This document shows, piece after piece, positions 55,254 to 63,958 of a stretch of 64,000 nt of DNA. The translations under genes were made by a program, and so were the position numbers. How positions within the stretch are numbered: position 1 is the first letter of the stretch; the number at the start of each line of letters is the position of its first letter. The stretch is taken from the NCBI RefSeq assembly GCF_029625295.1, contig NZ_CP121112.1, forward strand, positions 2,232,001-2,296,000. Reading direction: 5' to 3'. The notes under the pieces were generated by a model. That model worked only from the letters and a program-made list of their open reading frames with translations. It searched no databases and was not told where the DNA came from. This DNA comes from Flavobacterium gyeonganense. GTDB taxonomy: Bacteria > Bacteroidota > Bacteroidia > Flavobacteriales > Flavobacteriaceae.

Positions 55254-55715
55254 ATGGAAAATAAAATAACGATACCAAAACCTTGTAATGAAAACTGGAA
55301 TTCAATGTCGCCAGATAAAAACGGCAGATTTTGTAACACCTGTAATAAAATAGTAATTGATTTCACAAAAATGAATAATCCGGAAATTCAGAAATATTTC
55401 ACTGAAAATTCAGGCGAAGAAAGGATTTGTGGGCATTTTAAATTGAATCAAATCGAAACTACAGAAAGCATTAAATATGATAAATTAATAACCAGATTTA
55501 GCCGAATTAAAATAAAGCCAATTAAAAAAATCGCACTATTTTCATTGAGTTTAGTTTTTACTTTAACAAGTTGTATGGGTAAAGCAGCCGTAGATGGCGA
55601 ACCAGCTGTAATAAGCAATGACACAATAAATGAAAGCGAGATTAATAATAAAGCTGAAAATACTGAAAAACAGAATGATTCTATAAAAAAAGAAACTATT
55701 CAGGTAAAGAAATAA
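55254..55715 (+). CDS. Flavobacterial Cys-rich N-terminal domain protein with membrane segment
   Basis: A 153-residue protein that starts with the PCNENWNSMSPDKNGRFCNT segment, followed by CNKIVIDFTKM, a conserved four-cysteine module common in Flavobacterium proteins. A hydrophobic stretch (about 98-115, IALFSLSLVFTLTSC) follows, then a polar tail. The Cys pattern suggests metal binding. Function is unknown. Confidence 0.6.
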   Translation: MENKITIPKPCNENWNSMSPDKNGRFCNTCNKIVIDFTKMNNPEIQKYFTENSGEERICGHFKLNQIETTESIKYDKLITRFSRIKIKPIKKIALFSLSLVFTLTSCMGKAAVDGEPAVISNDTINESEINNKAENTEKQNDSIKKETIQVKK

Positions 55716-55759
55716 ATTCCAATTATTATAAAAAACTCAAACTAAGAAGTTAAATAAAA

Positions 55760-56208
55760 ATGAGGTTAAATAAGCAAGAATTAGTACATCCTATTTTTTA
55801 TATAATAATCATTGGAGTTTTATCCACGCCTTCAATTTTGAAAGTTTTTAGTAATAGTCTTGAGGAAAATATTAAGCTATTACTGTATCTGATTTTATTA
55901 TATATTATCTATAATTTGTTGCAAGTATCTGACTGTGTAGATATAAAGAATGGAGAAATAATAAGAGGCATATTTGTTAATCATATTGGTTTTTTGAAAG
56001 TTAAAAATAGAATTTTACTAAAAGATATTTCTGAAATTAAACTTCACAGGAATGAAAAAAATATTTAGAAATCAGGGCATTATCAAAAAATGAAGATTTT
56101 TTGATAATAAAAACGATTGCTAATAAAATTCCTGCTGAAAAGGAATTGCAGGAAATAATTCTAAAAATCAAAAGATGTCATTTAAACACCTCTTTAAAGC
56201 AGCAATAA
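55760..56208 (+). pseudogene. Small membrane protein split by a homopolymer deletion
   Basis: Two hydrophobic helices (about 12-28 and 38-55) are followed by a PH-like segment. The frame ends at an A7 run (56055-56061). One extra A restores RNEKKYLEIRALSKNEDF, then LIIKTIANKIPAEKEL, stopping at 56208. The repaired product is about 149 residues and would overlap the OsmC start by 34 bases. Function unknown. Confidence 0.65.
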
Positions 56209-56645
56209 ACTGGACTTCCAATCCAAATCCAGTACAATCAACTTCAAAATTCTACAGCAAAAGTCATCAAATTAAAATTGAAGGAAAGCCAATTTTAAAT
56301 ATTTCAGCCGCAAAAGCTTTCAAAGGCGATCCCGAATTATATAATCCGGAGGATTTGCTCTTAAGCAGTCTGGTTTCCTGCCACATGATGTCGTATTTAT
56401 ATGTATGTTCCCAAAACGGAATTGAAGTTTTAGAATATTCAGATAACGCCGAAGCAATTTTAGAAGTTGCTCCTGATGGAAGCGGCCGTTTTACAGAAGT
56501 TCATCTGCATCCAAAAGTGAAAATTGCAAATCCGGATAAAATTCAGGAAGCTTTAGATTTGCATACAAAAGCCAATCAATTGTGTTTTATCGCGAACTCC
56601 TGTAATTTTCCAGTCCTGCATAATGCCACTTGCGAAACTGCATAA
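56175..56645 (+). CDS. OsmC/Ohr-family peroxiredoxin-like protein
   Basis: A 156-residue protein with the peroxidatic cysteine in SSLVSCHMMSYL (Cys69) and a second one in NQLCFIANSC (Cys137). OsmC and Ohr proteins reduce organic hydroperoxides using this pair. The first motif fits the flavobacterial OsmC group more than Ohr. Its beginning overlaps the end of the preceding repaired gene. Confidence 0.88.
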   Translation: MSFKHLFKAAINWTSNPNPVQSTSKFYSKSHQIKIEGKPILNISAAKAFKGDPELYNPEDLLLSSLVSCHMMSYLYVCSQNGIEVLEYSDNAEAILEVAPDGSGRFTEVHLHPKVKIANPDKIQEALDLHTKANQLCFIANSCNFPVLHNATCETA

Positions 56646-56648
56646 AAA

Positions 56649-56675
56649 AAGAGACTGTTTGATGAACAGCCTCTT
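56649..56675. terminator. Terminator after the OsmC gene
   Basis: AAGAGACTGTT pairs with AACAGCCTCTT (one mismatch) around a 5-base loop, just after the stop codon. It lies between converging genes. Confidence 0.7.
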
Positions 56676-56725
56676 CGTATATTGTGTCTTTTTTCTTTTT
56701 TTGGATTGGGTTTCTTGGAAGAGAA

Positions 56726-57382
56726 TTAATTTTTCAAATCTTTAATTACTTTAAAAGCAACATCAACTTGTTCTTCTCCTACCAGAATTGTAAATTCGTT
56801 TGAAGTCGAAATTACCTCATTGATAATAATTCCTTCCCAGGCTAAACGCTGAAAAATGAAATAATAAATCCCGGGAACTACAATGTTTTCTTTTGGTAAT
56901 TTTACAGTAATAGAAGCCAGATTATCTAATTTCTGAATCAGTTTTTCGCGGATAAAATGTTTCTCTACTAAATGGTTAATACTGCTGCTTACTACAATAT
57001 TGGTTTCGTTTACACCACGTGATGAGGTATAAAAAATATCAGACAGTACATTAATATCCGAAATCAAATCGGCCTGTTTGTTTAAAACAGTGTCAGAAGC
57101 TGCAAAAGTGTAATCTGTCAATTCAGAACGAACCGTAATTTCACCAATGTTTTTAATGACCTTGTTGATTTTGTGGTTCAGTTTAAAATCTAACTCTTCT
57201 GTCAGTCTTTTTAGGGACATTACTACAGCGCCTTGTTTAACTTCTTTCCCGAATTCACTTTCCAGTTCGGTCATGATATTGCGCGACAAAGAAGTCAGGT
57301 TAATAATTCCAAGAGAAAGTGCATTGAGTAAAAATGGCTTTGTCTTGATGTAATTTTCTACAATAGAAGAAACGGTTTTCAT
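56726..57382 (-). CDS. ACT-domain protein (aspartokinase-like regulatory domain)
   Basis: A 218-residue protein without a kinase domain. The N-terminal 60 residues are helical, and the rest contains ACT-like units, clearest at the end (VPGIYYFIFQRLAWEGIIIN followed by EFTILVGEEQVDVAFKVI), a pattern found in aspartokinase ACT pairs. It could be a free amino-acid sensor. Its ligand is unknown. It stands alone with about 120 bases upstream. Confidence 0.7.
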   Translation of the reverse strand: MKTVSSIVENYIKTKPFLLNALSLGIINLTSLSRNIMTELESEFGKEVKQGAVVMSLKRLTEELDFKLNHKINKVIKNIGEITVRSELTDYTFAASDTVLNKQADLISDINVLSDIFYTSSRGVNETNIVVSSSINHLVEKHFIREKLIQKLDNLASITVKLPKENIVVPGIYYFIFQRLAWEGIIINEVISTSNEFTILVGEEQVDVAFKVIKDLKN

Positions 57383-57499
57383 AATCTTTAATTGTTTTTG
57401 AACGTAATTGTGTTAGTTTGGTTTGTTTGCGATGTTATAAATCTCTGCAAATATAAATTAAAAAACAATTTGTTACAAATATAACAATAAAAAATTATG

Positions 57500-57871
57500 T
57501 TAAAAATGATAAAAAGCGTCAGTAAGATGCTCAACAGCAAATGTTTCCTGAGTTTTATGGATGGCAATTATATCAAAACGAATTTCTAAATCGTCTTCAA
57601 AATCTTTTTCCCTATCGTTTATGTAGGCATTTACTGCTTTTATGAGCAGCTGAATCTTTTTTGGTTTAACAAAATCCTGCGGAAGTCCAAAATCTATACT
57701 CGATCTTGTTTTGACTTCGATAACAGTAACGATATTTTCTTTTTTGGCAATAATATCAATTTCGGCTTTTTGAAAAGTCCAGTTTCTTTCTAAAATTTTA
57801 TAGTCGTTTTGTAGCAGAAATTCTACGGCAAGATCTTCACCTTTTTTTCCTAGTTCGTTGTGTTCAGCCAT
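57500..57871 (-). CDS. yraN: YraN/UPF0102-family predicted endonuclease
   Basis: The start at 57871 (MAEHNELGKKGEDLAVEFL) is the conserved family beginning; the longer frame to 57952 would run into the upstream gene. The 123-residue protein has the nuclease core ERNWTFQKAEIDIIAKKEN then VIEVKTRSS, with the Asp and Glu-x-Lys of the PD-(D/E)xK fold. YraN proteins are widespread and thought to act in DNA processing. Confidence 0.9.
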   Translation of the reverse strand: MAEHNELGKKGEDLAVEFLLQNDYKILERNWTFQKAEIDIIAKKENIVTVIEVKTRSSIDFGLPQDFVKPKKIQLLIKAVNAYINDREKDFEDDLEIRFDIIAIHKTQETFAVEHLTDAFYHF

Positions 57872-57879
57872 TTTCTTAG

Positions 57880-58464
57880 TTACAAACTGAAAATTAGGTA
57901 AATAAAACCACTCAATAGGAAAAGTCCAAATTGTATCTTTGTCCATTTCCAAGTTGCAGTTCCTAATACTTTTGAAATTTTTCTTAAACTTTGAAAATCC
58001 TCAATAATATCATTTCCATTTGAAATTTTTTCTGATTTAATAAATGGTAATTTGCAAAATATTACTTTCCACAATACAATTATTCGATCACCAAAATTAA
58101 AATCATGGAAATCATTTCGCGGTAATTCCTTATCTACTCCATTTTGATTCTTTTCAAAAAATCTTTTTCTTGTTAATACTATATGTCTTGAAATTCGTGC
58201 ATCATAGAGTCGCGTGATTAAAACACAGAATCCGTATAAAATTGATAAGCTAAGTAAAAAGACGGAGGTCCAATATGTAACAATTTCCCAATCAAAATTT
58301 TGGTTACTATTGAGGTAAATCACATTACTTTTACTTTTGTCAAGAACAAAAACTAAGAGCGCTGATGAAAAAGTAAGTAAAATGTTATTTGCATTTGAAA
58401 GTTGATTTACAGAAATGTCTCGCCATTCTTTTTGACTTTCTTTATATTCTTCAAGTTTTCCCAT
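57880..58464 (-). CDS. Membrane protein of unknown function
   Basis: A 194-residue protein with a helical start, transmembrane helices at about 28-45, 68-90 and 176-193, and a soluble loop between. It ends eight bases before the yraN start, but nothing links them in function. Similar small helix-loop-helix membrane proteins occur in defence contexts (SLATT-like), yet I see no diagnostic motif. Confidence 0.55.
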   Translation of the reverse strand: MGKLEEYKESQKEWRDISVNQLSNANNILLTFSSALLVFVLDKSKSNVIYLNSNQNFDWEIVTYWTSVFLLSLSILYGFCVLITRLYDARISRHIVLTRKRFFEKNQNGVDKELPRNDFHDFNFGDRIIVLWKVIFCKLPFIKSEKISNGNDIIEDFQSLRKISKVLGTATWKWTKIQFGLFLLSGFIYLIFSL

Positions 58465-58503
58465 TTGATTATTTTTCGGATTATTTTCAATAGTATTTAA
58501 AAA

Positions 58504-59505
58504 TTACTTAAAAACAACAGTACTTCCGGAAGCATTCACTTCAATAGAAATCGTACTTCCCATAACCAGAGCACGATTATCCTGAATATGTCCTGCCGGG
58601 AAATTAAAAATTACCGGAATATTGTATTTTTTAGTCACATCATCAATAATTTCAAGTGCATTTTTCCCCCACGGAACTTCATTGTCCTTCATCTTCGTCA
58701 TTCCGCCAATAATGATTCCTTTCAGGTTTTCGATACAGCCGTTTCGACGTAAATTCATCATCATGCGATCAATATGATACAGGTACTCATCTAAATCTTC
58801 GATAAATAAAATCTTGTCCTTACAGTCAATTGCCGATGGCGATCCTAATAAACTGTATAAGATAGAAAGATTTCCACCCACTAATTCGCCGGTTCCCTGA
58901 CCAAAACGGTTCATCGGATGCGGAGCAACAGAATACGAAAGAGGTTCCCCAAACACAGCCGATTTCATCGAACTAATAGCAGCCGGAGTCGCACGCGGAA
59001 TAGTAACCGGCATTACCCCATGAATAGATTTATAACCCATCGTATTGAGATGATTGTGCAAAACCGTAACATCACTAAAACCAATAACCCATTTAGGATG
59101 CTGCTTGAATTTCGAAAAATCCAATAAATCTAACATTCTCACAGTTCCGTAACCGCCTCGCACACACCAGATCGCCTTTATATTCGGATTGTCCATTTGC
59201 TTTTGAAAATCGGCAGCACGCTGTTCGTCTGTTCCAGCCAGTTGATGGTAATCCAGACCAATTGAACTTCCAATTACGGCTTCTAGGCCCCAGCTTTTTA
59301 GCAAATCTATGGTAGGCTTTAAATTATCATCTATGTTTTTTCGGGCTGTTGCCAAAAGAGCTACAGTATCTCCTTTTTGTAAATAAGGTGGTGTTATCAT
59401 GTTTTGTTGGGATTGACAGGTAAAGGATTGTAAAGCAAAAATAAGGAATACGAATTTGCAAAAAGCAAAAGGGTTGTTTATAAGAAGGAACCTGCTTGTA
59501 TTCAT
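58504..59505 (-). CDS. LD-carboxypeptidase (S66, MccF/LdcA family)
   Basis: A 333-residue protein with an N-terminal hydrophobic leader ending near LQSFTCQSQQ, so it is exported. The family triad is present: Ser144 in IGFSDVT, Glu236 in LFIEDLDEYLY and His306 in FPAGHIQDNRA. It would trim the L,D-bond of murein tetrapeptides or cleave similar amide bonds. The leader distinguishes it from cytoplasmic LdcA. Monocistronic. Confidence 0.9.
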   Translation of the reverse strand: MNTSRFLLINNPFAFCKFVFLIFALQSFTCQSQQNMITPPYLQKGDTVALLATARKNIDDNLKPTIDLLKSWGLEAVIGSSIGLDYHQLAGTDEQRAADFQKQMDNPNIKAIWCVRGGYGTVRMLDLLDFSKFKQHPKWVIGFSDVTVLHNHLNTMGYKSIHGVMPVTIPRATPAAISSMKSAVFGEPLSYSVAPHPMNRFGQGTGELVGGNLSILYSLLGSPSAIDCKDKILFIEDLDEYLYHIDRMMMNLRRNGCIENLKGIIIGGMTKMKDNEVPWGKNALEIIDDVTKKYNIPVIFNFPAGHIQDNRALVMGSTISIEVNASGSTVVFK

Positions 59506-59625
59506 TTTCTTTTTGGCTTTTGGAATTTATTTATAACAAAGATAAAGATTTAAAAAAATAAAATTAATTGAAATTTCTTACAAATGTAAAATTTCATTAA
59601 TTTCAGCGTTTAAAAAAATCATTTT

Positions 59626-60717
59626 ATGCGAATCATTATACTTAGAATTTGTTTTATTTTCTTGTTTTCTATTACAGCTTTTGGTCAGGCTAAACAATAT
59701 AGCATTCACACAGTTGCGTTTTACAATTTCGAAAATCTTTTTGACACGATTGATGATATTTACACCAATGATAATGAATGGACACCAAACGGAACGCAAA
59801 ACTGGACAACAGAAAAATATAATCAGAAGCTGCAGAACCTTTCTAAAGTCATCTCAGAAATTGGTAAACCCAAAAATCCAAATGCACCTGTTTTGATTGG
59901 AGGTTCGGAAATTGAAAACAGAGGCGTTCTGGAAGACTTAGTCAAACAGCCCAAATTATTGTCTTTTGATTACGGAATCATCCATTTTGATTCGCCGGAT
60001 AAACGAGGAATAGATGTGGCATTATTATATCAGAAGAAATATTTTAAACCCGTTACTTTTTCGAATATACCTTTATATATATTAAAAAATAAAAATGTAC
60101 AAGAACAGAAAAAAGAAGAAGCAACAGATGAGGAAACAACAATGACAATTCAAAACAACCGTGTTTTTACGCGTGACCAGCTTTTGATAACCGGTTTTCT
60201 GGAAGGAGAAGAAATCAGTATTATTGTCAATCACTGGCCGTCGCGTTCCGGTGGAGAAAAAGCCACAAGCGAATATCGCGAAGCAGCCGGAAAATTAAAC
60301 CGAAGAATAATTGATTCACTGCAGCAAATTAATCCAAACGCAAAAGTGATTACTATGGGAGATTTAAATGACGGTCCTTATAATAAAAGTATAAAAGTAG
60401 TTTTGGGGACAAAAGCCAAAAAGTCTGAAGTTCCCGAATTTGGGACTTACAATCCCTTTGAAGAAATGGCAAAACGCGGTATGGGAACAACAGCTTTTCG
60501 GGATTCCTGGGACATTTTCGATCAGATTATCATAACGGAATCGCTTATAAAACCTGATTTTTCATCGTTTAAATTCTGGAAAGCCGGAATTTTCAATAAA
60601 CCGTATCTTATTCAAACTTCAGGAAAATACAAAGGATATCCTTTGCGGCACAGTACAAACGAAGTGGGTTTCAGTGACCATTTTCCGGTATATATTTATC
60701 TGATAAAAGAAATGTAA
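59626..60717 (+). CDS. Secreted endonuclease/exonuclease/phosphatase-family protein
   Basis: This 363-residue protein has a signal peptide (MRIIILRICFIFLFSITAFG). EEP-fold motifs follow: FYNFENLFD, GSEIENRGVL, NHWPSRSGG, MGDLNDGP and a C-terminal SDHFPVYI. These contain the usual metal- and phosphate-binding Asn, Glu, Asp and His residues. The substrate may be extracellular nucleic acid or a phosphate ester. It stands alone, ahead of an inverted repeat. Confidence 0.9.
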   Translation: MRIIILRICFIFLFSITAFGQAKQYSIHTVAFYNFENLFDTIDDIYTNDNEWTPNGTQNWTTEKYNQKLQNLSKVISEIGKPKNPNAPVLIGGSEIENRGVLEDLVKQPKLLSFDYGIIHFDSPDKRGIDVALLYQKKYFKPVTFSNIPLYILKNKNVQEQKKEEATDEETTMTIQNNRVFTRDQLLITGFLEGEEISIIVNHWPSRSGGEKATSEYREAAGKLNRRIIDSLQQINPNAKVITMGDLNDGPYNKSIKVVLGTKAKKSEVPEFGTYNPFEEMAKRGMGTTAFRDSWDIFDQIIITESLIKPDFSSFKFWKAGIFNKPYLIQTSGKYKGYPLRHSTNEVGFSDHFPVYIYLIKEM

Positions 60718-60735
60718 TCGTAAAAGTGCATCCCA

Positions 60736-60781
60736 GTGCGTCTTTGGTTTCAATTAATTTTATCAGATCATGAAGACGCAC
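60736..60781. repeat. Inverted repeat after the EEP gene
   Basis: GTGCGTCTT (60736-60744) and AAGACGCAC (60773-60781) can pair across 28 bases. It may act as a weak terminator or mRNA stabiliser. Confidence 0.55.
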
Positions 60782-60842
60782 AGCAGTGCGGCTCTATAAA
60801 TTTTCCTTAACTTAGCCTCTCAGAAACTTAGAATCTCAAATA

Positions 60843-61382
60843 ATGGCCATAGCAAAACCTTTCAACCTGACTAAATGGATAGATGAAAACCGTCATTTAT
60901 TAAAACCGCCTGTTGGGAATAAAAATTTATATGTTGACTCCGGTGACTATATTGTCATGATCGTGGCGGGACCAAATGCCCGAAAAGATTATCATTATAA
61001 TGAAACCGAAGAGCTTTTTTACCAGCTGGAAGGCAACATAAAAGTAGTAGTTCAGGAAGAAGGTGAACGTAAAGAAATGATTCTGAATCCAGGCGATATG
61101 TATCTGAATCCCGCTAAAGTGCCGCATTCTCCAGTTCGTTCTGAGAGTTCTATTGGATTGGTAATTGAGCGAAAACGTGCCGGATTAGGCTACACAGACG
61201 GTTTGCTTTGGCATTGCGACAACTGCAACCATAAATTATATGAAGTGTTTTTTGAACTGCACAATATTGAAAAAGATTTCCTGCCGCATTTTGAATATTT
61301 CTACAACTCAGAAGAATTAAGAACCTGCGATAATTGCGGAACCATTATGGAATCTGATCCGAGGTTTGTGGCTAAGAAATAA
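60843..61382 (+). CDS. nbaC: 3-hydroxyanthranilate 3,4-dioxygenase
   Basis: This 179-residue cupin keeps the residues known from the Cupriavidus enzyme at the same numbers: iron ligands His51, Glu57 and His95, substrate residues Arg47, Arg99 and Glu110, and a rubredoxin-like site Cys125, Cys128, Cys162, Cys165. It opens the ring of 3-hydroxyanthranilate in the kynurenine route toward quinolinate. No other kynurenine gene is in the window, so it stands alone here. Confidence 0.95.
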   Translation: MAIAKPFNLTKWIDENRHLLKPPVGNKNLYVDSGDYIVMIVAGPNARKDYHYNETEELFYQLEGNIKVVVQEEGERKEMILNPGDMYLNPAKVPHSPVRSESSIGLVIERKRAGLGYTDGLLWHCDNCNHKLYEVFFELHNIEKDFLPHFEYFYNSEELRTCDNCGTIMESDPRFVAKK

Positions 61383-61403
61383 TTATACACAAAATCTATA
61401 AAT

Positions 61404-61440
61404 AAAAAACCGATAGACTTTTTAAGTGTATCGGTTTTTT
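61404..61440. terminator. Terminator after the dioxygenase gene
   Basis: A perfect 12-base-pair stem (AAAAAACCGATA with TATCGGTTTTTT) surrounds a 13-base loop, 21 bases after the stop. Confidence 0.9.
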
Positions 61441-61451
61441 AGAAGCTATTT

Positions 61452-61528
61452 CACGCTATCCTTTTCAATCTTTTGTTCCGCTAAAGAAGCGTCACAAAAG
61501 GATTTCCTCTTCTATCGGGGCTAAAACA
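61452..61528. repeat. Flavobacterial palindromic intergenic repeat
   Basis: CACGCTATCC...AATCTTTTGT, a short spacer, ACAAAAGGATT...CTATCGGGGC forms an imperfect hairpin. From memory this type (CGCTAT...TATCRGGGC) is very common between genes of Flavobacteriia; its origin is unclear. Confidence 0.6.
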
Positions 61529-61538
61529 ACATGTCGTA

Positions 61539-61916
61539 TTATTCATTAGACCAGTATGCAAATGATTGAGGAGGAGTCAAATTATAATCTGTTTTTAAAC
61601 ATTTAGGATTTTCAAATCTCTTTTTATTTTTAATTTGAATAGCGAAACCTTGTTCTCTATTTTCAAAATACTCATAAAAATACTCTTCAGTTATTCCTGA
61701 ATGTTCTTTTGTTTTATCCCAAAGAGTTTTTAAATCTAAATTAAATATTTCGGCTATTTCAAATTCGCCAATTACTTTTTGAACAGGAGAAGAAGCATAA
61801 ACCAAAACTGAAGTAACATTCTGGTTTTTGAAAATAGCTTTTCTGAATTCAAATTTTTTTGTCCCATCAAATATTTTATTTGCAAATTGGGGCTTGATTG
61901 ATAGTACTACTTTCAT
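61539..61916 (-). CDS. Free ASCH-domain protein
   Basis: A 125-residue protein that starts MKVVLSIKPQFANKIFDGTKKFEFRK in two pieces, the pattern of ASCH-domain proteins (PUA-like fold, bind RNA or modified bases). The segment IGEFEIAEIF fits the central strands. It begins three bases after the PIN-GNAT-ASCH gene, so it is co-expressed and may compete with or regulate the fused domain. Confidence 0.8.
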   Translation of the reverse strand: MKVVLSIKPQFANKIFDGTKKFEFRKAIFKNQNVTSVLVYASSPVQKVIGEFEIAEIFNLDLKTLWDKTKEHSGITEEYFYEYFENREQGFAIQIKNKKRFENPKCLKTDYNLTPPQSFAYWSNE

Positions 61917-61919
61917 GAG

Positions 61920-63440
61920 TTATAATTTATATGCAAATTTAATCAAAACATTAAATTGTTCATTTGTAATTTTAATAAATCCTCTTGGCATATTTAATAT
62001 GTCGGTGATAATACCTAATTTATTCAAATCATCCAAAGTTGGTTTGGGTGTTGGCAAAGAATGTGCGTATAAAAAGTTTATAACAAAAGGTCTATTTTTT
62101 AAATTTTTATCCCACCAATTAGTTTTTAAATCTTCTTTTGAAATCATAGTTCTTCTATTGCACGCATTGAAAAAATCATCAAAAGAATTAAAATTAGGCT
62201 GAACATTTTCAACAATACAAATTGTAGTAATAGTGCTAGAATATTTTTTGGGAATTGTTTCCCCCATTCTATATATAATTAATAAATCTCCAGGCTTTAG
62301 ATTTCTATCTTGAGAATGTGAAATATATACTTTACTTATTCTATTTCGATGTGGTTCATTTTCTGTATATTTTCTAACATCCTCTCTTGTGTTTATACTA
62401 TCAGGAAAAAGTTCAGTATGATATTGAGGTTCGATTTTAATTATATATTTATCTGTCTTCCTAGATAAAAAAGGAAATGTAAGTTTTGGATTTTCTGTAT
62501 TAACAGGAACTTGTTTATCAAAAGATCTTACATAGACTTTTTCATCGCCATTTTTTGTTGTTTTTAATCCATGGTAAACGAAACCCCATTCTTCAAGCAT
62601 TTCAATTAGTTGCTCTTGCTCTGGTCTTTTTGTAAATAGCGTTACATAAATCTCTTTAACCTTAAATTGAATTGCATTATCAAAAATTGTTTTTAAAAAC
62701 CGTTCCCCTATTTTATAACCATTACCAGTAACTTTTAAGGTTCCTATTTTTAATCTTACTTTTGGTTCAAAAACAGGGGTGATATTAGAATAGTTTTCAT
62801 TTTCTTTTTCAATTTTAACAAAAAGAAAAGCAGTCAAATTTCCATCACTATAACAGACATAACATGGTTCTTCAGATTTACTATTAAACCAATTGTCAAA
62901 CTCCTGATAATCTAACCTAAAACTATCAAAAAAATTATCCTTAATATTAACGTCTGCAAAATCAACTTTTTTAACAGCTAATACTTTATAATCGACTAAA
63001 TCAGGATTTTCCGATATTACTTTTTCTAAAAAATTTTGAATTTTAAAAACCCTGTTAGTTATGCCAAGTAAATTTGCTTTAGTATGTATTTTTTTGTCCT
63101 CGGAAATTAAAATATCAACTCTACCTTCATAAACTTCATTTAAGATTTGAGTATCATTTATATCATTGCTTTGACTGTCTATTTTTTTGCTCACTCTGAG
63201 AATATCTTCGCCTAATGGGGCTTGATGCTTAAGCAAGTTATAACTTTGGATTTTAATACTCATTGTGTCAAGAGCATTTGGATCTTTATATCTTTCTAAT
63301 TCTTCAACTGTTAAGGGATGAATATATTTAGAATATTTAAGATTATCAATCCATTTGAAAAGTTGTCCAATTTCAGGTTTATATATTTTACTTGCTTCTC
63401 TATGGATAATGATGTTAGTATCGAGTAAAATTTTCATCAT
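61920..63440 (-). CDS. PIN-GNAT-ASCH three-domain fusion protein
   Basis: A 506-residue protein with three parts. Residues 1-145 are a PIN nuclease domain (LLDTNIII with Asp7, TVEELER with Glu46/47, NDTQ with Asp96, SEDKK with Asp115). Residues about 150-320 look like a GNAT acetyltransferase (VTGNGYKIGERFLKTIF as the acetyl-CoA loop, though degenerate). The last 170 residues resemble an ASCH/EVE-type PUA-like domain (KVYISHSQDRNLKPGDLLIIYRMG, read in parts). PIN domains usually cut RNA. Position between an NTPase and a free ASCH gene suggests one RNA-sensing or RNA-modifying system. Confidence 0.75.
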   Translation of the reverse strand: MMKILLDTNIIIHREASKIYKPEIGQLFKWIDNLKYSKYIHPLTVEELERYKDPNALDTMSIKIQSYNLLKHQAPLGEDILRVSKKIDSQSNDINDTQILNEVYEGRVDILISEDKKIHTKANLLGITNRVFKIQNFLEKVISENPDLVDYKVLAVKKVDFADVNIKDNFFDSFRLDYQEFDNWFNSKSEEPCYVCYSDGNLTAFLFVKIEKENENYSNITPVFEPKVRLKIGTLKVTGNGYKIGERFLKTIFDNAIQFKVKEIYVTLFTKRPEQEQLIEMLEEWGFVYHGLKTTKNGDEKVYVRSFDKQVPVNTENPKLTFPFLSRKTDKYIIKIEPQYHTELFPDSINTREDVRKYTENEPHRNRISKVYISHSQDRNLKPGDLLIIYRMGETIPKKYSSTITTICIVENVQPNFNSFDDFFNACNRRTMISKEDLKTNWWDKNLKNRPFVINFLYAHSLPTPKPTLDDLNKLGIITDILNMPRGFIKITNEQFNVLIKFAYKL

Positions 63441-63958
63441 TAAATAATTTCTATTAATCGATTATAATTTCCGTTTTTTATTTCGATATAAGGAACTGAA
63501 TACTTATTTGAAAGATACTTTGCATATTCGATTTCCATTAACTGTAATTGATTTAAAACTCCAACATTGTAAATTTTGTCGTCTCTTGATTGTAATCTTT
63601 CGACAATTTTTTCAGCATCATCAATAACAATTAATATAATTTTTGGATTAATTTGGTCAAATGTATCTTCATCAATTCTTCTTGAAACTTCATTTGAATC
63701 TAATAAGCAGAAATGTCCATCCAAAAGATATGTCTGATCTTTTTTAATTATATTTTTCAAGCCTTTTATTAATCGGTTTTGTGATGAGGTAATATTTTTT
63801 ACAAGTTTATTATCTATGTCACTAATTTCCTCCCATTTTAAAACTTGACTTGCAGTTATATGTATTAATTTAGTCTTAGATGCTATTTCTTTACAAATAG
63901 TTCCTTTTCCCACACCATGAATCCCACCGATAAAATATATGTTTTCAAATACCTTCAT
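63440..63958 (-). CDS. Adenylate-kinase-like P-loop NTPase
   Basis: This 172-residue protein has a Walker A motif, GIHGVGKGT (about residues 12-20), and a typical kinase-like segment YLLDGHFCLLDSN, then ILIVIDDAEKIVERLQSRDD. The small size and GxxGxGKGT form match AAA_33/adenylate kinase-like nucleotide or nucleoside kinases. Its stop overlaps the next start (TAATG), so it is the first gene of the PIN-GNAT-ASCH operon. Substrate unknown; a nucleotide or RNA end is plausible. Confidence 0.8.
   Translation of the reverse strand: MKVFENIYFIGGIHGVGKGTICKEIASKTKLIHITASQVLKWEEISDIDNKLVKNITSSQNRLIKGLKNIIKKDQTYLLDGHFCLLDSNEVSRRIDEDTFDQINPKIILIVIDDAEKIVERLQSRDDKIYNVGVLNQLQLMEIEYAKYLSNKYSVPYIEIKNGNYNRLIEII

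Noticed and set aside
57500..57952. Longer start for yraN at 57952
   Set aside because: The extra 27 codons overlap the upstream membrane-protein gene and the conserved family start is at 57871.
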